Source: Chitinophagales bacterium (lineage in GTDB: Bacteria; Bacteroidota; Bacteroidia; Chitinophagales; JADIYW01). Taken from it: DNA of 64,000 nt. Of this stretch, positions 27,413-37,000 are shown in pieces. Each line of letters opens with the position of its first letter. Position 1 is the first letter of the stretch. The stretch spans positions 124,001 through 188,000 of the forward strand of contig JAMLHJ010000006.1 of NCBI GenBank assembly GCA_023957245.1, written 5' to 3'. The position numbers were made by a program, and so were the translations under genes. A model generated the notes under the pieces. It was not told where the DNA came from. It was given only the letters and a program-made list of their open reading frames with translations, and did no database searches.

Positions 27413-28528
27413 TTACAATTTATCAATTGCTTGTAAAAACTTATCAATAGTAGCTTTATTGACATTAGCTCCCATAATGCCGATACGCCATAATTTGCCA
27501 GCCATAGCACCAAGTCCAGCTCCTACTTCGATTTGATATTCTCCTCTTAATTTAGTTCTTCCTTGTACATCATCAAAACCTTCGGGGAGCAACATAGTAT
27601 TCAATTGAGGAAGTCGATATGTTTTTTCAACAAAAAAATTCCAACCTCTTTTCTCCATTTCATCAGCAAAATAAGCTGATACTTCTTCATGTTGTTGCCA
27701 AAGATTTTCAATACCAACAGATTTGATATGTCTCAATGCTGCCAAAATGCCATAATATTGTTGAGAAGGTGCAGTATGATGGTATGGGCGTTTTGCTGCA
27801 GTTTCCCAATACTTATCATAAACAGTAACATCTTGAAACCATGAAGGTACAGGTGTATTTCTATTAATTACCTTTTCAAATGCAGATTCGCTAAAAGTAA
27901 CAGGAGCCATACCCGCAACACATCCAACACCCTTTTGGCTACAAGAATACACTGCATCAAGCCCCCATTTATCTACTTCCAATGGGATTGCTCCCAAAGC
28001 AGTAACAGCATCTACTATTACCAAAGCACCGTGACGTTTTGCAATTTTTGCAATTCCTTCTACATCATTTTTAACTCCAGTAGATGTTTCTGCACTAACA
28101 ACAGACAATAATTTTGTATCTGGATGAGCGACAAATGCCTCTTCTACATCTTTCAGTGCAATTGGTTTGCCCCAGTCTGCCTTCACTTGTACGATTTCAG
28201 CTCCATATCTTTTTGCATTTTCATGCATTCTATCACCAAAAAATCCATTTTGGCAGGTAATAATTTTATCTCCATGTTCAATCAAATTGACAAAACAGGT
28301 TTCCATTCCCAACGACCCAGGTCCCGAAACTATATAAGTATGTGGACTAATTGTTCTAAAAAGATATTGAAGATTCTCTTTTACTTCATCCATTATCTTC
28401 AAGAAATCTGAGTCCAAATGACTCAATGCTGGTTCGGACATCGCTTGTAAAACTCCAGGAAATGAATTGGAAGGACCAGGTCCTAATAATAATACTTCTG
28501 TTGTTTTTACTGCTTGATTTTGTGACAT
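27413..28528 (-). CDS. Class V aminotransferase (alanine/serine-glyoxylate aminotransferase-like)
   Basis: A 371-residue cytoplasmic PLP enzyme. Typical features are LLGPGPSNSFPGVLQAMS at the start, the PLP-binding VSGPGSLGMETC, AETSTGVKND, the aspartate of VIVDAVTALGA and the lysine in CSQKGVG (Lys199). KRPYHHTAPSQQYYG and a C-terminal WRIGIMG complete the family. Members transfer amino groups from alanine or serine to glyoxylate or pyruvate; the exact substrate pair is not shown. It appears to be a single transcription unit. The 93 bp between its start and the next gene upstream hold nothing notable. Confidence 0.9.
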   Translation of the reverse strand: MSQNQAVKTTEVLLLGPGPSNSFPGVLQAMSEPALSHLDSDFLKIMDEVKENLQYLFRTISPHTYIVSGPGSLGMETCFVNLIEHGDKIITCQNGFFGDRMHENAKRYGAEIVQVKADWGKPIALKDVEEAFVAHPDTKLLSVVSAETSTGVKNDVEGIAKIAKRHGALVIVDAVTALGAIPLEVDKWGLDAVYSCSQKGVGCVAGMAPVTFSESAFEKVINRNTPVPSWFQDVTVYDKYWETAAKRPYHHTAPSQQYYGILAALRHIKSVGIENLWQQHEEVSAYFADEMEKRGWNFFVEKTYRLPQLNTMLLPEGFDDVQGRTKLRGEYQIEVGAGLGAMAGKLWRIGIMGANVNKATIDKFLQAIDKL

Positions 28529-28621
28529 GATTTTAGTTATTGTTAATTTAAAATAGTTTTATATTATTTGTATTCAATGATATTCAAACTCACTTCTCGA
28601 CTTGATTTTTATTGATTCAAA

Positions 28622-29644
28622 TTAAGCTAAGATGTTTTTGGCTTCTTCACTTTCATAGAATAGTTTAAAATGTTCTCTCACTCTTGCTTCCAAGAACCCA
28701 GTTGCATTCATTTGGTTTAAAATATCTTCAGCAATATTTACAGATTCTCTGACAACAACTTCTTCAGTAATTAACAATCCTTCAAACAATACTTTTATAG
28801 GCTGATTACCATAAGTTTCGTAAAAATGATTTAAGATAAACTCAGAAATGTGCTTAAAGGCTTTTGAATCTTTCACTTCTAAAGCCACTACTGATGTTAA
28901 ATCAGAAATAGAATCATTTCCACTAGAGGTATATTTCTTACCTTTTTCTGCAATCTCTTTAAAGTTTAACTTATCTAATCTATCCCACAATTTATTGGAA
29001 ATCTTACGGATATTATTGTCAGTTAATCTCTCTTGAATAATTTTACCACTATCTTTTAGTGTCTTATTGATATTGTCAGATAAAAATCTTTTCACATTCT
29101 TATCTATAGAATCTTCCATTCCAGAAAGTGCAGCACCTAGAAGTCCTTTTCCTACTCCGAAAAGTCCTCCGCCGCCGCCTTTACTTCCACCACCGATAGA
29201 ATATTGTTGCATAAAAGATTTGATACTGCTATAGATAATTTCAGAAAGCATCTCACCATAAGCCTTATTAGAAATCAACCTATTGATTAATTCATTTCTC
29301 AATTCTCTTTGCTCGACAACTTTTTCTACTATTCTATCCCAAGTGCCTTTAGTAATCAAATCATCAATTTCTATATCTTCTTTTGCGATATCATCCAACA
29401 AAGCTTTGATAAGCGATTCTATATATTCTTTGGTCGAATCTGTTACGTTAGCTTCAGAGAGAAGTCTCTCGCCAAAAGATTTTACACGTTCCTGAGAGAA
29501 AATAGATGAAAGATTTTGTTCAGACACCCACTGATAAATCAATTTTGACTCCTCACCTATTGTTTCAGAAATTTGAGTTCCAGATAATTTCTTTAAGGTG
29601 TAAGCTACTTGAGCTTCGTATAATTTTTGAGCAGTTGAATTCAT
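28622..29644 (-). CDS. Helical protein of unknown function with a Gly-rich linker
   Basis: A 340-residue protein I do not recognise. It is almost wholly alpha-helical, with no signal peptide. Residues 1-150 form one helical part (LIYQWVSEQNLSSIF, IAKEDIEIDDLI). A hinge GGGSKGGGGGLFGVGKGLLG lies near 152-171, where the run of glycines may be flexible or membrane-associating. A second helical part (NIRKISNKLWDRLDKLNF and more) follows. It could be a membrane-associated scaffold. It lies alone between the aminotransferase and ferredoxin genes on the same strand. Confidence 0.7.
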   Translation of the reverse strand: MNSTAQKLYEAQVAYTLKKLSGTQISETIGEESKLIYQWVSEQNLSSIFSQERVKSFGERLLSEANVTDSTKEYIESLIKALLDDIAKEDIEIDDLITKGTWDRIVEKVVEQRELRNELINRLISNKAYGEMLSEIIYSSIKSFMQQYSIGGGSKGGGGGLFGVGKGLLGAALSGMEDSIDKNVKRFLSDNINKTLKDSGKIIQERLTDNNIRKISNKLWDRLDKLNFKEIAEKGKKYTSSGNDSISDLTSVVALEVKDSKAFKHISEFILNHFYETYGNQPIKVLFEGLLITEEVVVRESVNIAEDILNQMNATGFLEARVREHFKLFYESEEAKNILA

Positions 29645-29734
29645 ATTTTAAAGATTGTAGGGTAAAATAGAAAATTATATGTAGAATTCCTTTAGACTCA
29701 CTGCTTTTTCTCAAAAAGAATCTACTTTAAAAAT

Positions 29735-29959
29735 CTATTCTCTTACATCAATCACTTTCACAGGACAAGCATCAGCAGCACGTTTATTGATTTCGATATC
29801 TGTATCAGGGATTTTCAAAACCCAATTACCTCTTTTATCTTCTGCTCCCAAAAGCACAGCCTTTCCATCTTTTCTTGACATCCGCCAAAAATCAGGTGCA
29901 ATATCTACGCAATAATTACAGCCAATACACTTATTTCTACGATGAACAACTGTTGCCAT
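29735..29959 (-). CDS. Small single-cluster ferredoxin
   Basis: A 74-residue ferredoxin. Cluster ligands are CIGCNYC (Cys11, Cys14, Cys17) and Cys65 in ACPVKVI, giving one [4Fe-4S] cluster. The rest (DFWRMSRKDGKAVLLG) resembles monocluster ferredoxins. Its ATG lies 2 bp after the stop of the U32 peptidase gene, so the two are translated together. It may supply electrons or an iron-sulfur cluster to that enzyme; this is inference. Confidence 0.9.
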   Translation of the reverse strand: MATVVHRRNKCIGCNYCVDIAPDFWRMSRKDGKAVLLGAEDKRGNWVLKIPDTDIEINKRAADACPVKVIDVRE

Positions 29960-29961
29960 GA

Positions 29962-31221
29962 TTAATGAGTAGGTTCAGGAGCTGGAATTATTTTATACAA
30001 TTTATCACTCGGTCGTATCATCGTATCTAGTTTAAAAGATACATTATCTCCCTTCTTAGCTTCCACAACTGGTCCAGCATCCGTATGAATCTCATCGACA
30101 ATTGTTTCAACTGCGCCAGTAGTTGGACCTGTCACCAATATTCTATCTCCAGCACTCAAAGAATAAGCCTCTATTTTAAACTCAGCAACTTTTATCTTAT
30201 CAAAATAATGCTTTCCTTTTCCAATATATAATTTTCTAGTTGTTGCTTTTGAGCCTGAAACATCATTCCATTCTCCTAGTTTCTGCCCCAAATAATACCC
30301 GGACCAAAATCCTCTATTATAAACTTCTTTAAGTCTAAACATCCAGTCTGCCACCTTATCTTGATTATAAGTACCATTATAATAATCTTCAATAGCTTCC
30401 TTATAACATTCTACAGTAGTTTTGACGTATTCAGGACCTTTCCCCCTACCTTCTATCTTCATGACAGTTACACCAGAATCAATCACCTGATCCAAAAAAT
30501 CTATCGTACACAAATCTTGTGCAGACATAATATATTCATTCTCAATAGCTAATTGATTTCCACTCTCTTGATCAATCACTGTATATTTTCTTCTACAATT
30601 CTGCACACAAGCTCCTCTATTTGCAGAAGAATTATCTGAATGTAAACTGAGATAGCACTTACCTGAAACAGCCATACAAAGTGCCCCATGAACAAAAATT
30701 TCTATTTCCACCAATCTCCCCGATGGACCATAAATTTGTTCCTTTTTAATCTGTCCCGTAATATGCTTAACTTGAGAAAGGCTTAACTCTCTAGATAAAA
30801 CTATAGTATCAGCAAACATGGCATAAAATCTAACTGTCTCAATATTGGTAATATTGACTTGAGTAGAAATATGCACTTCTATTCCCATACTTCTTGCCAT
30901 AGCGATAACAGCTTGGTCAGCAGCAATGACTGCAGTAATACCTGCATCTTTTACTCCTTTTAAAACATTTCTTACTGCTGAAATATCATGATCATAAACA
31001 ATCGTATTCAAAGTGAGGTATGTTCTCACTCCATTATCTTGACAGATTTGAGCTATCTCAGGCAAATCACCTAGTGTAAAATTCATCGTAGCTCTTGCTC
31101 TCATATTGAATTGATCCACACCGAAATAGACTGAATCAGCACCTGCATGAATAGCTGCCATCAAAGAATCAAAACCACCTGCTGGTGCCATCAATTCTAT
31201 CCTTCCTTCTTGTTTTCTCAT
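29962..31221 (-). CDS. U32 family protein (TrhP/YegQ-like, probably tRNA hydroxylation)
   Basis: A 419-residue protein of the collagenase-like U32 family. The N-terminus is ELMAPAGGFDSLMAAIHAGA and YFGVDQFNMRARA. The cysteine cluster has CMAVSGKCYLS and GACVQNCRRKY, four cysteines of the kind that hold an iron-sulfur cluster in U32 proteins such as TrhP, RlhA and UbiU/V. MKIEGRGKGPEYV follows, and the C-terminus is a small beta-barrel. E. coli TrhP makes 5-hydroxyuridine in tRNA; the role here is inferred from family. A promoter box lies 14 bp upstream. Confidence 0.85.
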   Translation of the reverse strand: MRKQEGRIELMAPAGGFDSLMAAIHAGADSVYFGVDQFNMRARATMNFTLGDLPEIAQICQDNGVRTYLTLNTIVYDHDISAVRNVLKGVKDAGITAVIAADQAVIAMARSMGIEVHISTQVNITNIETVRFYAMFADTIVLSRELSLSQVKHITGQIKKEQIYGPSGRLVEIEIFVHGALCMAVSGKCYLSLHSDNSSANRGACVQNCRRKYTVIDQESGNQLAIENEYIMSAQDLCTIDFLDQVIDSGVTVMKIEGRGKGPEYVKTTVECYKEAIEDYYNGTYNQDKVADWMFRLKEVYNRGFWSGYYLGQKLGEWNDVSGSKATTRKLYIGKGKHYFDKIKVAEFKIEAYSLSAGDRILVTGPTTGAVETIVDEIHTDAGPVVEAKKGDNVSFKLDTMIRPSDKLYKIIPAPEPTH

Positions 31222-31235
31222 GCCAAAAATTTGTG

Positions 31236-31243
31236 CAAAGGTA
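31236..31243 (-). promoter_or_regulatory. Promoter -7 box TACCTTTG for the U32/ferredoxin operon
   Basis: On the minus strand TACCTTTG matches TAnnTTTG and ends 14 nt before the ATG at 31221. A TTG at 31265-31263 is 19 bp upstream, fitting the -33 element. Confidence 0.7.
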
Positions 31244-31332
31244 CTAAAACGCTTTCTAATGCCAACTGAAGAATTTACTCTCTTAATATTTTATGATGAG
31301 AAGATGACAAAATTTGATGAAATTTAATCTAT

Positions 31333-32127
31333 CTAAGCTTTAAAATATTCTTTGACTAACTTTAAAACACCTGCATGACCTTTTTCGCTTCCAGCAACAA
31401 TCGTCTTACCTAATAGCCAATTCTCTTCTCCCAAAAAATCACTCACCTGACCACCAGCTTCTCTCACTATCAAAGCACCTGCAGCGACATCCCATGGTGC
31501 TAAACTATATTCAAAAAATGCATTATAACGCCCACAAGCCACATAAGCTAAATCTACAGCCGCAGCTCCCAAACGCCTTACGCCTCTAGTATGAAGCATT
31601 AGATTTTCTAATACTTTTAGATATGCCTCTGTCTTTGAAAAATCATAATATGGAAATCCTGTTGCTATCAATCCATCTTGCAACTCAAGGTTTTTAACAG
31701 AAATAGGGCTTCCATTTAAGAACGCTCCTTGCCCTTTCACAGCGTGAAAACATTCCTTCTGATTGACTTCATAGACAACACCTAAGATGATTTCTCCTCG
31801 ATATTGTAATGCTATAGAAACTGCAAATATGGGAATCTGATGCAAAAAATTAGTTGTTCCATCCAAAGGATCTATAATCCATACATATTCAGTATTTTCC
31901 AAACCTGCAGAGCTTTCTTCGGCTAAAAAACTACTCTCAGGCAAAAGTTCTCTTAATCTCTCTATAATAATTGTTTCTGAATTGGTATCAACATAACTCA
32001 CCAAGCTATTCAAATCCTTTGTATGAATTTGATTTTCATCTACTTTCCCATAATGAGCATGAATAAATCCTCCAGCTAATTGAGCAATATCAATTACTGA
32101 TTGTACAAAAATATTATTCAATATCAT
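31333..32127 (-). CDS. suhB: Inositol monophosphatase family protein
   Basis: A 264-residue cytoplasmic phosphatase of the Mg-dependent, Li-sensitive family. Metal-binding residues are Glu70 in AEESS, DPLDGTTNF (86-94) and the aspartate of APWDVAAGALIVREAGG (near 213). It hydrolyses inositol phosphate or a related sugar phosphate; SuhB also acts in rRNA maturation in E. coli. Its start overlaps the end of rsmI by 14 bp, so translation is probably coupled. The symbol is by family resemblance only. Confidence 0.88.
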   Translation of the reverse strand: MILNNIFVQSVIDIAQLAGGFIHAHYGKVDENQIHTKDLNSLVSYVDTNSETIIIERLRELLPESSFLAEESSAGLENTEYVWIIDPLDGTTNFLHQIPIFAVSIALQYRGEIILGVVYEVNQKECFHAVKGQGAFLNGSPISVKNLELQDGLIATGFPYYDFSKTEAYLKVLENLMLHTRGVRRLGAAAVDLAYVACGRYNAFFEYSLAPWDVAAGALIVREAGGQVSDFLGEENWLLGKTIVAGSEKGHAGVLKLVKEYFKA

Positions 32128-32821
32128 CTTTCTTATTTTTTTTAACTACTGGTTTACCTTCTAATACAAAAACAAATTCTCCTTTTGGTTCATTATTTTT
32201 GAAAAAAAGCAAAACTTCTTCAACAGTACCTCTTTGAACAGATTCAAATTTTTTACTGATTTCACGAACAGAAGCAATCTTTCTTTGTGCAGCACCTGCA
32301 TCAACCAATTGTTCTAAAAATTTTACAACTCTATATGGAGATTCGTATAATACTACCGTACATTCATATTCTAAAAGATTAGAAATTTTCTTTTGCCTTC
32401 CCTTTTGATGAGGTAAAAACCCTTCAAAAACAAATGTATCTGTAGGCAATCCAGAAACGACCAATGCTGGCACAAAAGCAGTAGCACCAGGCAAACATTC
32501 TACTACAATATCATTTTCTACGCAAGCTCTAATGAGCAAATATCCTGGGTCTGAAATACCTGGAGTACCTGCATCTGAAACTAAAGCAATATCAATTCCT
32601 GACTGAATTTTCTCTATAATACTTGACACAACTTTATGTTCATTATGCATGTGATATGCCTGAAGTGGTGTCGAAATATCAAAATGACGAAGCAAAAATT
32701 TTGAGGTACGAGTATCCTCAGCCAAGATAAATTGAACATCCTTGAGTATTCTTATAGCTCTCAATGTGATATCTTCCAAATTACCTACTGGAGTAGGAAC
32801 AATATAAAGTTTTCCTGACAT
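32114..32821 (-). CDS. rsmI: 16S rRNA (cytidine-1402-2'-O)-methyltransferase
   Basis: A 235-residue tetrapyrrole-methylase-fold enzyme that methylates C1402 in the decoding centre, using S-adenosylmethionine. Family markers are YIVPTPVGNLEDITLRAIR, ILAEDTRTSK, LVSDAGTPGISDPGYLL and CLPGATAFVPALVVSGLPTD. The C-terminal RKIASVREISKKFE is also typical. A -7 promoter box stands exactly 4 nt before the ATG. The gene is co-transcribed with the phosphatase. Confidence 0.95.
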   Translation of the reverse strand: MSGKLYIVPTPVGNLEDITLRAIRILKDVQFILAEDTRTSKFLLRHFDISTPLQAYHMHNEHKVVSSIIEKIQSGIDIALVSDAGTPGISDPGYLLIRACVENDIVVECLPGATAFVPALVVSGLPTDTFVFEGFLPHQKGRQKKISNLLEYECTVVLYESPYRVVKFLEQLVDAGAAQRKIASVREISKKFESVQRGTVEEVLLFFKNNEPKGEFVFVLEGKPVVKKNKKDDIE

Positions 32822-32825
32822 GGTT

Positions 32826-32833
32826 CAAAAGTA
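32826..32833 (-). promoter_or_regulatory. Promoter -7 box TACTTTTG for rsmI, 4 nt before ATG
   Basis: Minus-strand TACTTTTG, then AACC, then ATG. A TTG at 32853-32851 is 17 bp upstream. The spacing suggests a leaderless mRNA. Confidence 0.75.
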
Positions 32834-32974
32834 CAAAATTTGAAATGAAGCAATGTAATAATGAAAGAATAGAAACATAAACATTAATATCTTCTAAAAA
32901 TTACTATTCACATAAAAATCATTTGATAAATCTATGTTTTTCAATTCTAGAGTATAGTGATAAATCTTTATAAT

Positions 32975-32982
32975 TATCTTTG
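32975..32982 (+). promoter_or_regulatory. Promoter -7 box TATCTTTG, 4 nt before ATG at 32987
   Basis: TATCTTTG, TTCA, ATG. It lies downstream of an in-frame start at 32957, so that start would be outside the transcript. No clear -33 TTG was seen. Confidence 0.65.
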
Positions 32983-32986
32983 TTCA

Positions 32987-34069
32987 ATGAAATTGTTTTT
33001 AAGCAAATCCCTAAAAGCTCTGATTGTAACTTTTTGCATCACTTTTGTATTGATTGTAGATGCACAACAAAAAGTAGATATAGTTCCTATAGTGAAAAAT
33101 GAAGATTCAAATATCAATTGGTTTACACAAGAGTTACCGATTTGGGGAACAAGAATCAGTTTTCCTGAAGAACCAGAGTTTAAAGAGAAAGAAATTTTTT
33201 CTAACAAAGGTATGATTCCACAGAAAACTTACTTTTGGTCAGACATTAATGAACAACTTTATCTGGAAGCATTCTACAATAAGCTTTCAGAAAGGCTTAA
33301 CACTAAAAATGAAAAATCACAGATTGATGCATTATCGCAGAAAATTGCTGTAACTCATGGAGGTTATCCTATTTTAAGTGAAGGAATCACTAATCTTCAA
33401 GGAATTAGAGAGTATTTTCTAGAAATAAAAACTTTAAAAGGTGCTCTTTATAAAGCAAAAATATTTGCTGAGGGTGATTGGATATTAGTTGTCAGCACTT
33501 TAAACAATTCCAATCAGTCAGACATCGCTCAACAAGCCAAATATTTTATAGACAATGTACGTTTCAGTCCATTACCCGGAGAAATAAAACTTGAGGTTAA
33601 TAAATCTTCTAGCATTATTTTGAATGAGAAATGGGATACCTTAAATGTTGAAAAATTTAGTATTTGCTTTCCTAAATATCCAATTGCTCAACATAAAACA
33701 TTGGACAACAATGGCCGATATCAAAAGTATTATGAATGGTATATGGGTGATGGCAATTCTAAAGCAACTTATCTGCTATCTGTCATTCCTTTAGAAAATT
33801 TCAGTACTAAAGACAATCAAAAATTATTAGAACAAAATATTGCTTTAAGTCTATCTACAACTCAAGGCGAATTGTTGCAACGTAGAAGTTTGAATTATTT
33901 CAAATACCCTTTAGAAGAGATTATTTTTAAAACCAATATTCAATATTTTAGAGTTAGATATTTTTATGATGCTCAAAATTTATATGAAATATTAGTGAGT
34001 GGAAACAAAGAAAATATTTATAGTCCTGAAGCCAATCGTTTTTTGGACGGACTTAAATGGCAAGATTAA
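32987..34069 (+). CDS. Secreted protein of unknown function with two similar halves
   Basis: A 360-residue protein with a signal peptide (MKLFLSKSLKALIVTFCITF, cleavage near VDAQ). I do not recognise it. The mature protein appears to hold two related modules: one starts WGTRISFPEEPEFKEKEIFS and one starts EKFSICFPKYPIAQHKT. Each has an FP(x)xP element, followed by beta strands and a helix ending with NRFLDGL- or YFIDNVRF-like text. The start at 32987 is chosen over 32957 because of the promoter between them. mfd begins 3 bp downstream. Confidence 0.75.
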   Translation: MKLFLSKSLKALIVTFCITFVLIVDAQQKVDIVPIVKNEDSNINWFTQELPIWGTRISFPEEPEFKEKEIFSNKGMIPQKTYFWSDINEQLYLEAFYNKLSERLNTKNEKSQIDALSQKIAVTHGGYPILSEGITNLQGIREYFLEIKTLKGALYKAKIFAEGDWILVVSTLNNSNQSDIAQQAKYFIDNVRFSPLPGEIKLEVNKSSSIILNEKWDTLNVEKFSICFPKYPIAQHKTLDNNGRYQKYYEWYMGDGNSKATYLLSVIPLENFSTKDNQKLLEQNIALSLSTTQGELLQRRSLNYFKYPLEEIIFKTNIQYFRVRYFYDAQNLYEILVSGNKENIYSPEANRFLDGLKWQD

Positions 34070-34072
34070 AAA

Positions 34073-37000
34073 ATGAAGTTAACAGATTTACTGGAACATT
34101 ACACCAATGATTCCAGAATAACTCGTTTGTCAGATTCGTTTGGCAACAAAAGCAGGACAGCCCTTTTAGATGTGATAGGCTCACAATCTGCGGTAGTCGG
34201 TGCAGGTTTATTTTTAAAAAGTGGATATAACGGTTTATTTATATTACCCAATTCTGAAGACGCAGCTTATTTTCAAAATGACTTAGCTCAATTATTCCCC
34301 AATTTAGATATTTTATTATTCCCTACTTCCTATAAGCGTAGCAATACTTTCTCAGAAATAGATAACAATCAAGTACTATTAAGAGCCAAAGTAGTCGGTG
34401 AATTGATGAATGTAAAAAAATCTTCTCAACTCATCGTTACTTATCCAGAGGCTATTCAAGAAATGACTGTTACCGCTGAAACTATCAGCGAGAATACGCT
34501 AAAGTTGCACTTGGGAGAGAAAGTAGATATTGATTTCATGCTTGATTTGTTGATAGAATATGGATTTGAGCGTACAGATTTCGTTTATGAACCAGGGGAA
34601 TTTTCTATCAGAGGAGGCATAATAGATATTTTTTCATTTGGTAATGAGAATCCATTCCGAATAGAATTATTTGATGATGAAGTTGAAAGCATACGTATCT
34701 TTCATCCTGAAACTCAATTATCTATCAGGAAAATTTCTGACCTTACAATTATCCCAAATATATATAAGCAATTCAAAAAAGAAGTTCACACAAGTATATT
34801 TGAATTTTTACCAGAAAAAACTTTTGTGTGGACAACCCAACCAGATGTAGTTTCCGAAACGTTAAAACAAAATTTTGAAAAGGCAGAGATAGAATTTGGG
34901 AGTTTTCAAAATAAAGAAAATCACCCATTTCAAGATAAGACTATTGAACAACTTTTTCAAAATGAAATGGCAATAAAAGGAGGATTAGAAAAGTTTCCAC
35001 TTATCATTTCCCATATTTATGATATTCCCAATCATTATCAAACTATAAATTTCAATGGGAAACCTCAGCCAAGTTTTAATAGAAATTTTGATCTCATTAT
35101 TGATTTCATTAAAGAAAGTCGAAAAGAAAATATTCAAACAGTTCTTTTGTCTGATAATAATAGGCAACTTGAAAGATTAGAAAATATTTTTAATGATAAG
35201 AATGCAAAAATTGAATGGGAAGGACTTAATATTTCTTTATCAAAAGGATTTATAGATCAATTTCAACAAACGGCATTTTTCACCGACCATCAAATTTTTG
35301 ATAGATTTCATAAATACAAATCTCGCCAAAAATATTCCAGAGATCAGGCAATAAATATCAAGGCTTTAAAAGATTTGAACCCAGGTGATTATATTACGCA
35401 TATAGATCATGGTGTAGGCATCTTTTCTGGATTGCAAACACTGGAAATCAACGGAAAAACACAAGAAACTATTCGTATCCAATATGCTGGAAGTGATATT
35501 TTGTATGTGAATATCAATTCTTTACACAAAGTCACTAAGTATGCTGGCAAAGAAGGAAATGTGCCCAAAATCCACAAATTGGGTTCTGATGTATGGAGCC
35601 AACTCAAAAGTAAGACAAAGAAAAAGGTTCAGGAAATTGCCAGAGAATTAATCTTATTATATGCCAAAAGAAAGGCAGAAAAGGGATTTGCATTTTCAAA
35701 AGACACTTATTTGCAGCATGAATTGGAAGCTTCATTTATTTACGAAGACACTCCAGACCAAGAAAAAGCGACTGCAGATGTAAAGTCAGACATGGAAAAG
35801 TCAGCTCCGATGGATAGACTTATCTGTGGTGATGTGGGTTTTGGGAAAACAGAGGTAGCAGTAAGAGCGGCCTTCAAAGCGGTTACAGATGGCAAACAGG
35901 TAGCAGTTTTGGTGCCAACTACAATATTGGCTTGGCAACATTTTAAAACATTTTCCAATCGATTGTCAGATTTTCCTGTCAAAGTAGATTTTATTAACCG
36001 ATTTAAGACTGCCAAAGAAAAGAAAAACACTTTGGAAGAATTAGAACAAGGGAAAGTAGATATCATCATCGGCACTCATGCTTTATTAGGCAAAGGGATA
36101 AAATTTAAGGATTTAGGTTTGCTTATTATAGATGAAGAACAAAAATTTGGAGTAAGTGCAAAAGAAAAATTAAAAACACTGTCTTCAAATGTTGATACTT
36201 TGACTTTAACAGCAACACCAATACCGAGAACACTGAAATTTTCACTCATGGGTGCAAGAGATTTATCTAATATCTTGACCCCTCCTACCAATCGCCAACC
36301 AGTCACTACTGAAGTTCACCAATATGATACAAAAATCATCAAAGAAGCTATAGAAAATGAAATTTATAGAGGTGGTCAAGTGTTTTTTGTACATAACAAA
36401 GTGAAGGATATTGCCGATTTCGCATATCAAATTAAACGATTGGTACCTAATATTGAAGTGCAATTTGCTCATGGACAAATGGAAGGCGAACAATTGGAAA
36501 ATAAAATGATGGATTTCATCAATGGAAAATTTGATGTTTTAGTGAGTACAAATATTATTGAATCAGGTCTTGATATTCCAAATGCCAATACCATTATCAT
36601 TAATAATGCCCATCAATTTGGATTGAGTGACCTACATCAAATGCGTGGAAGAGTTGGACGTTCCAATAAAAAAGCATTCTGCTATCTCATTAGACCTAAA
36701 ATGAGTATGCTTTCCACAGAAGCACAAAGGAGGTTACAGACTTTAGAAGAGTTTTCAGACTTGGGGAGTGGATTCCAAATAGCTATGAGAGATATGGATA
36801 TTCGAGGAGCTGGTAATATATTGGGCAGTGAACAGAGTGGATTTATTGCAGATATTGGTTTTGATATGTACCAAAAGATATTGGAAGAAGCTGTACAAGA
36901 ATTAAAATACACTGATTTTAAAGATATTTTCCAAGAACAAATCGATAAGCAAACTGAATTTGTGAGAGATTGTACCATCGAAACAGATTTGGAAATGCTC

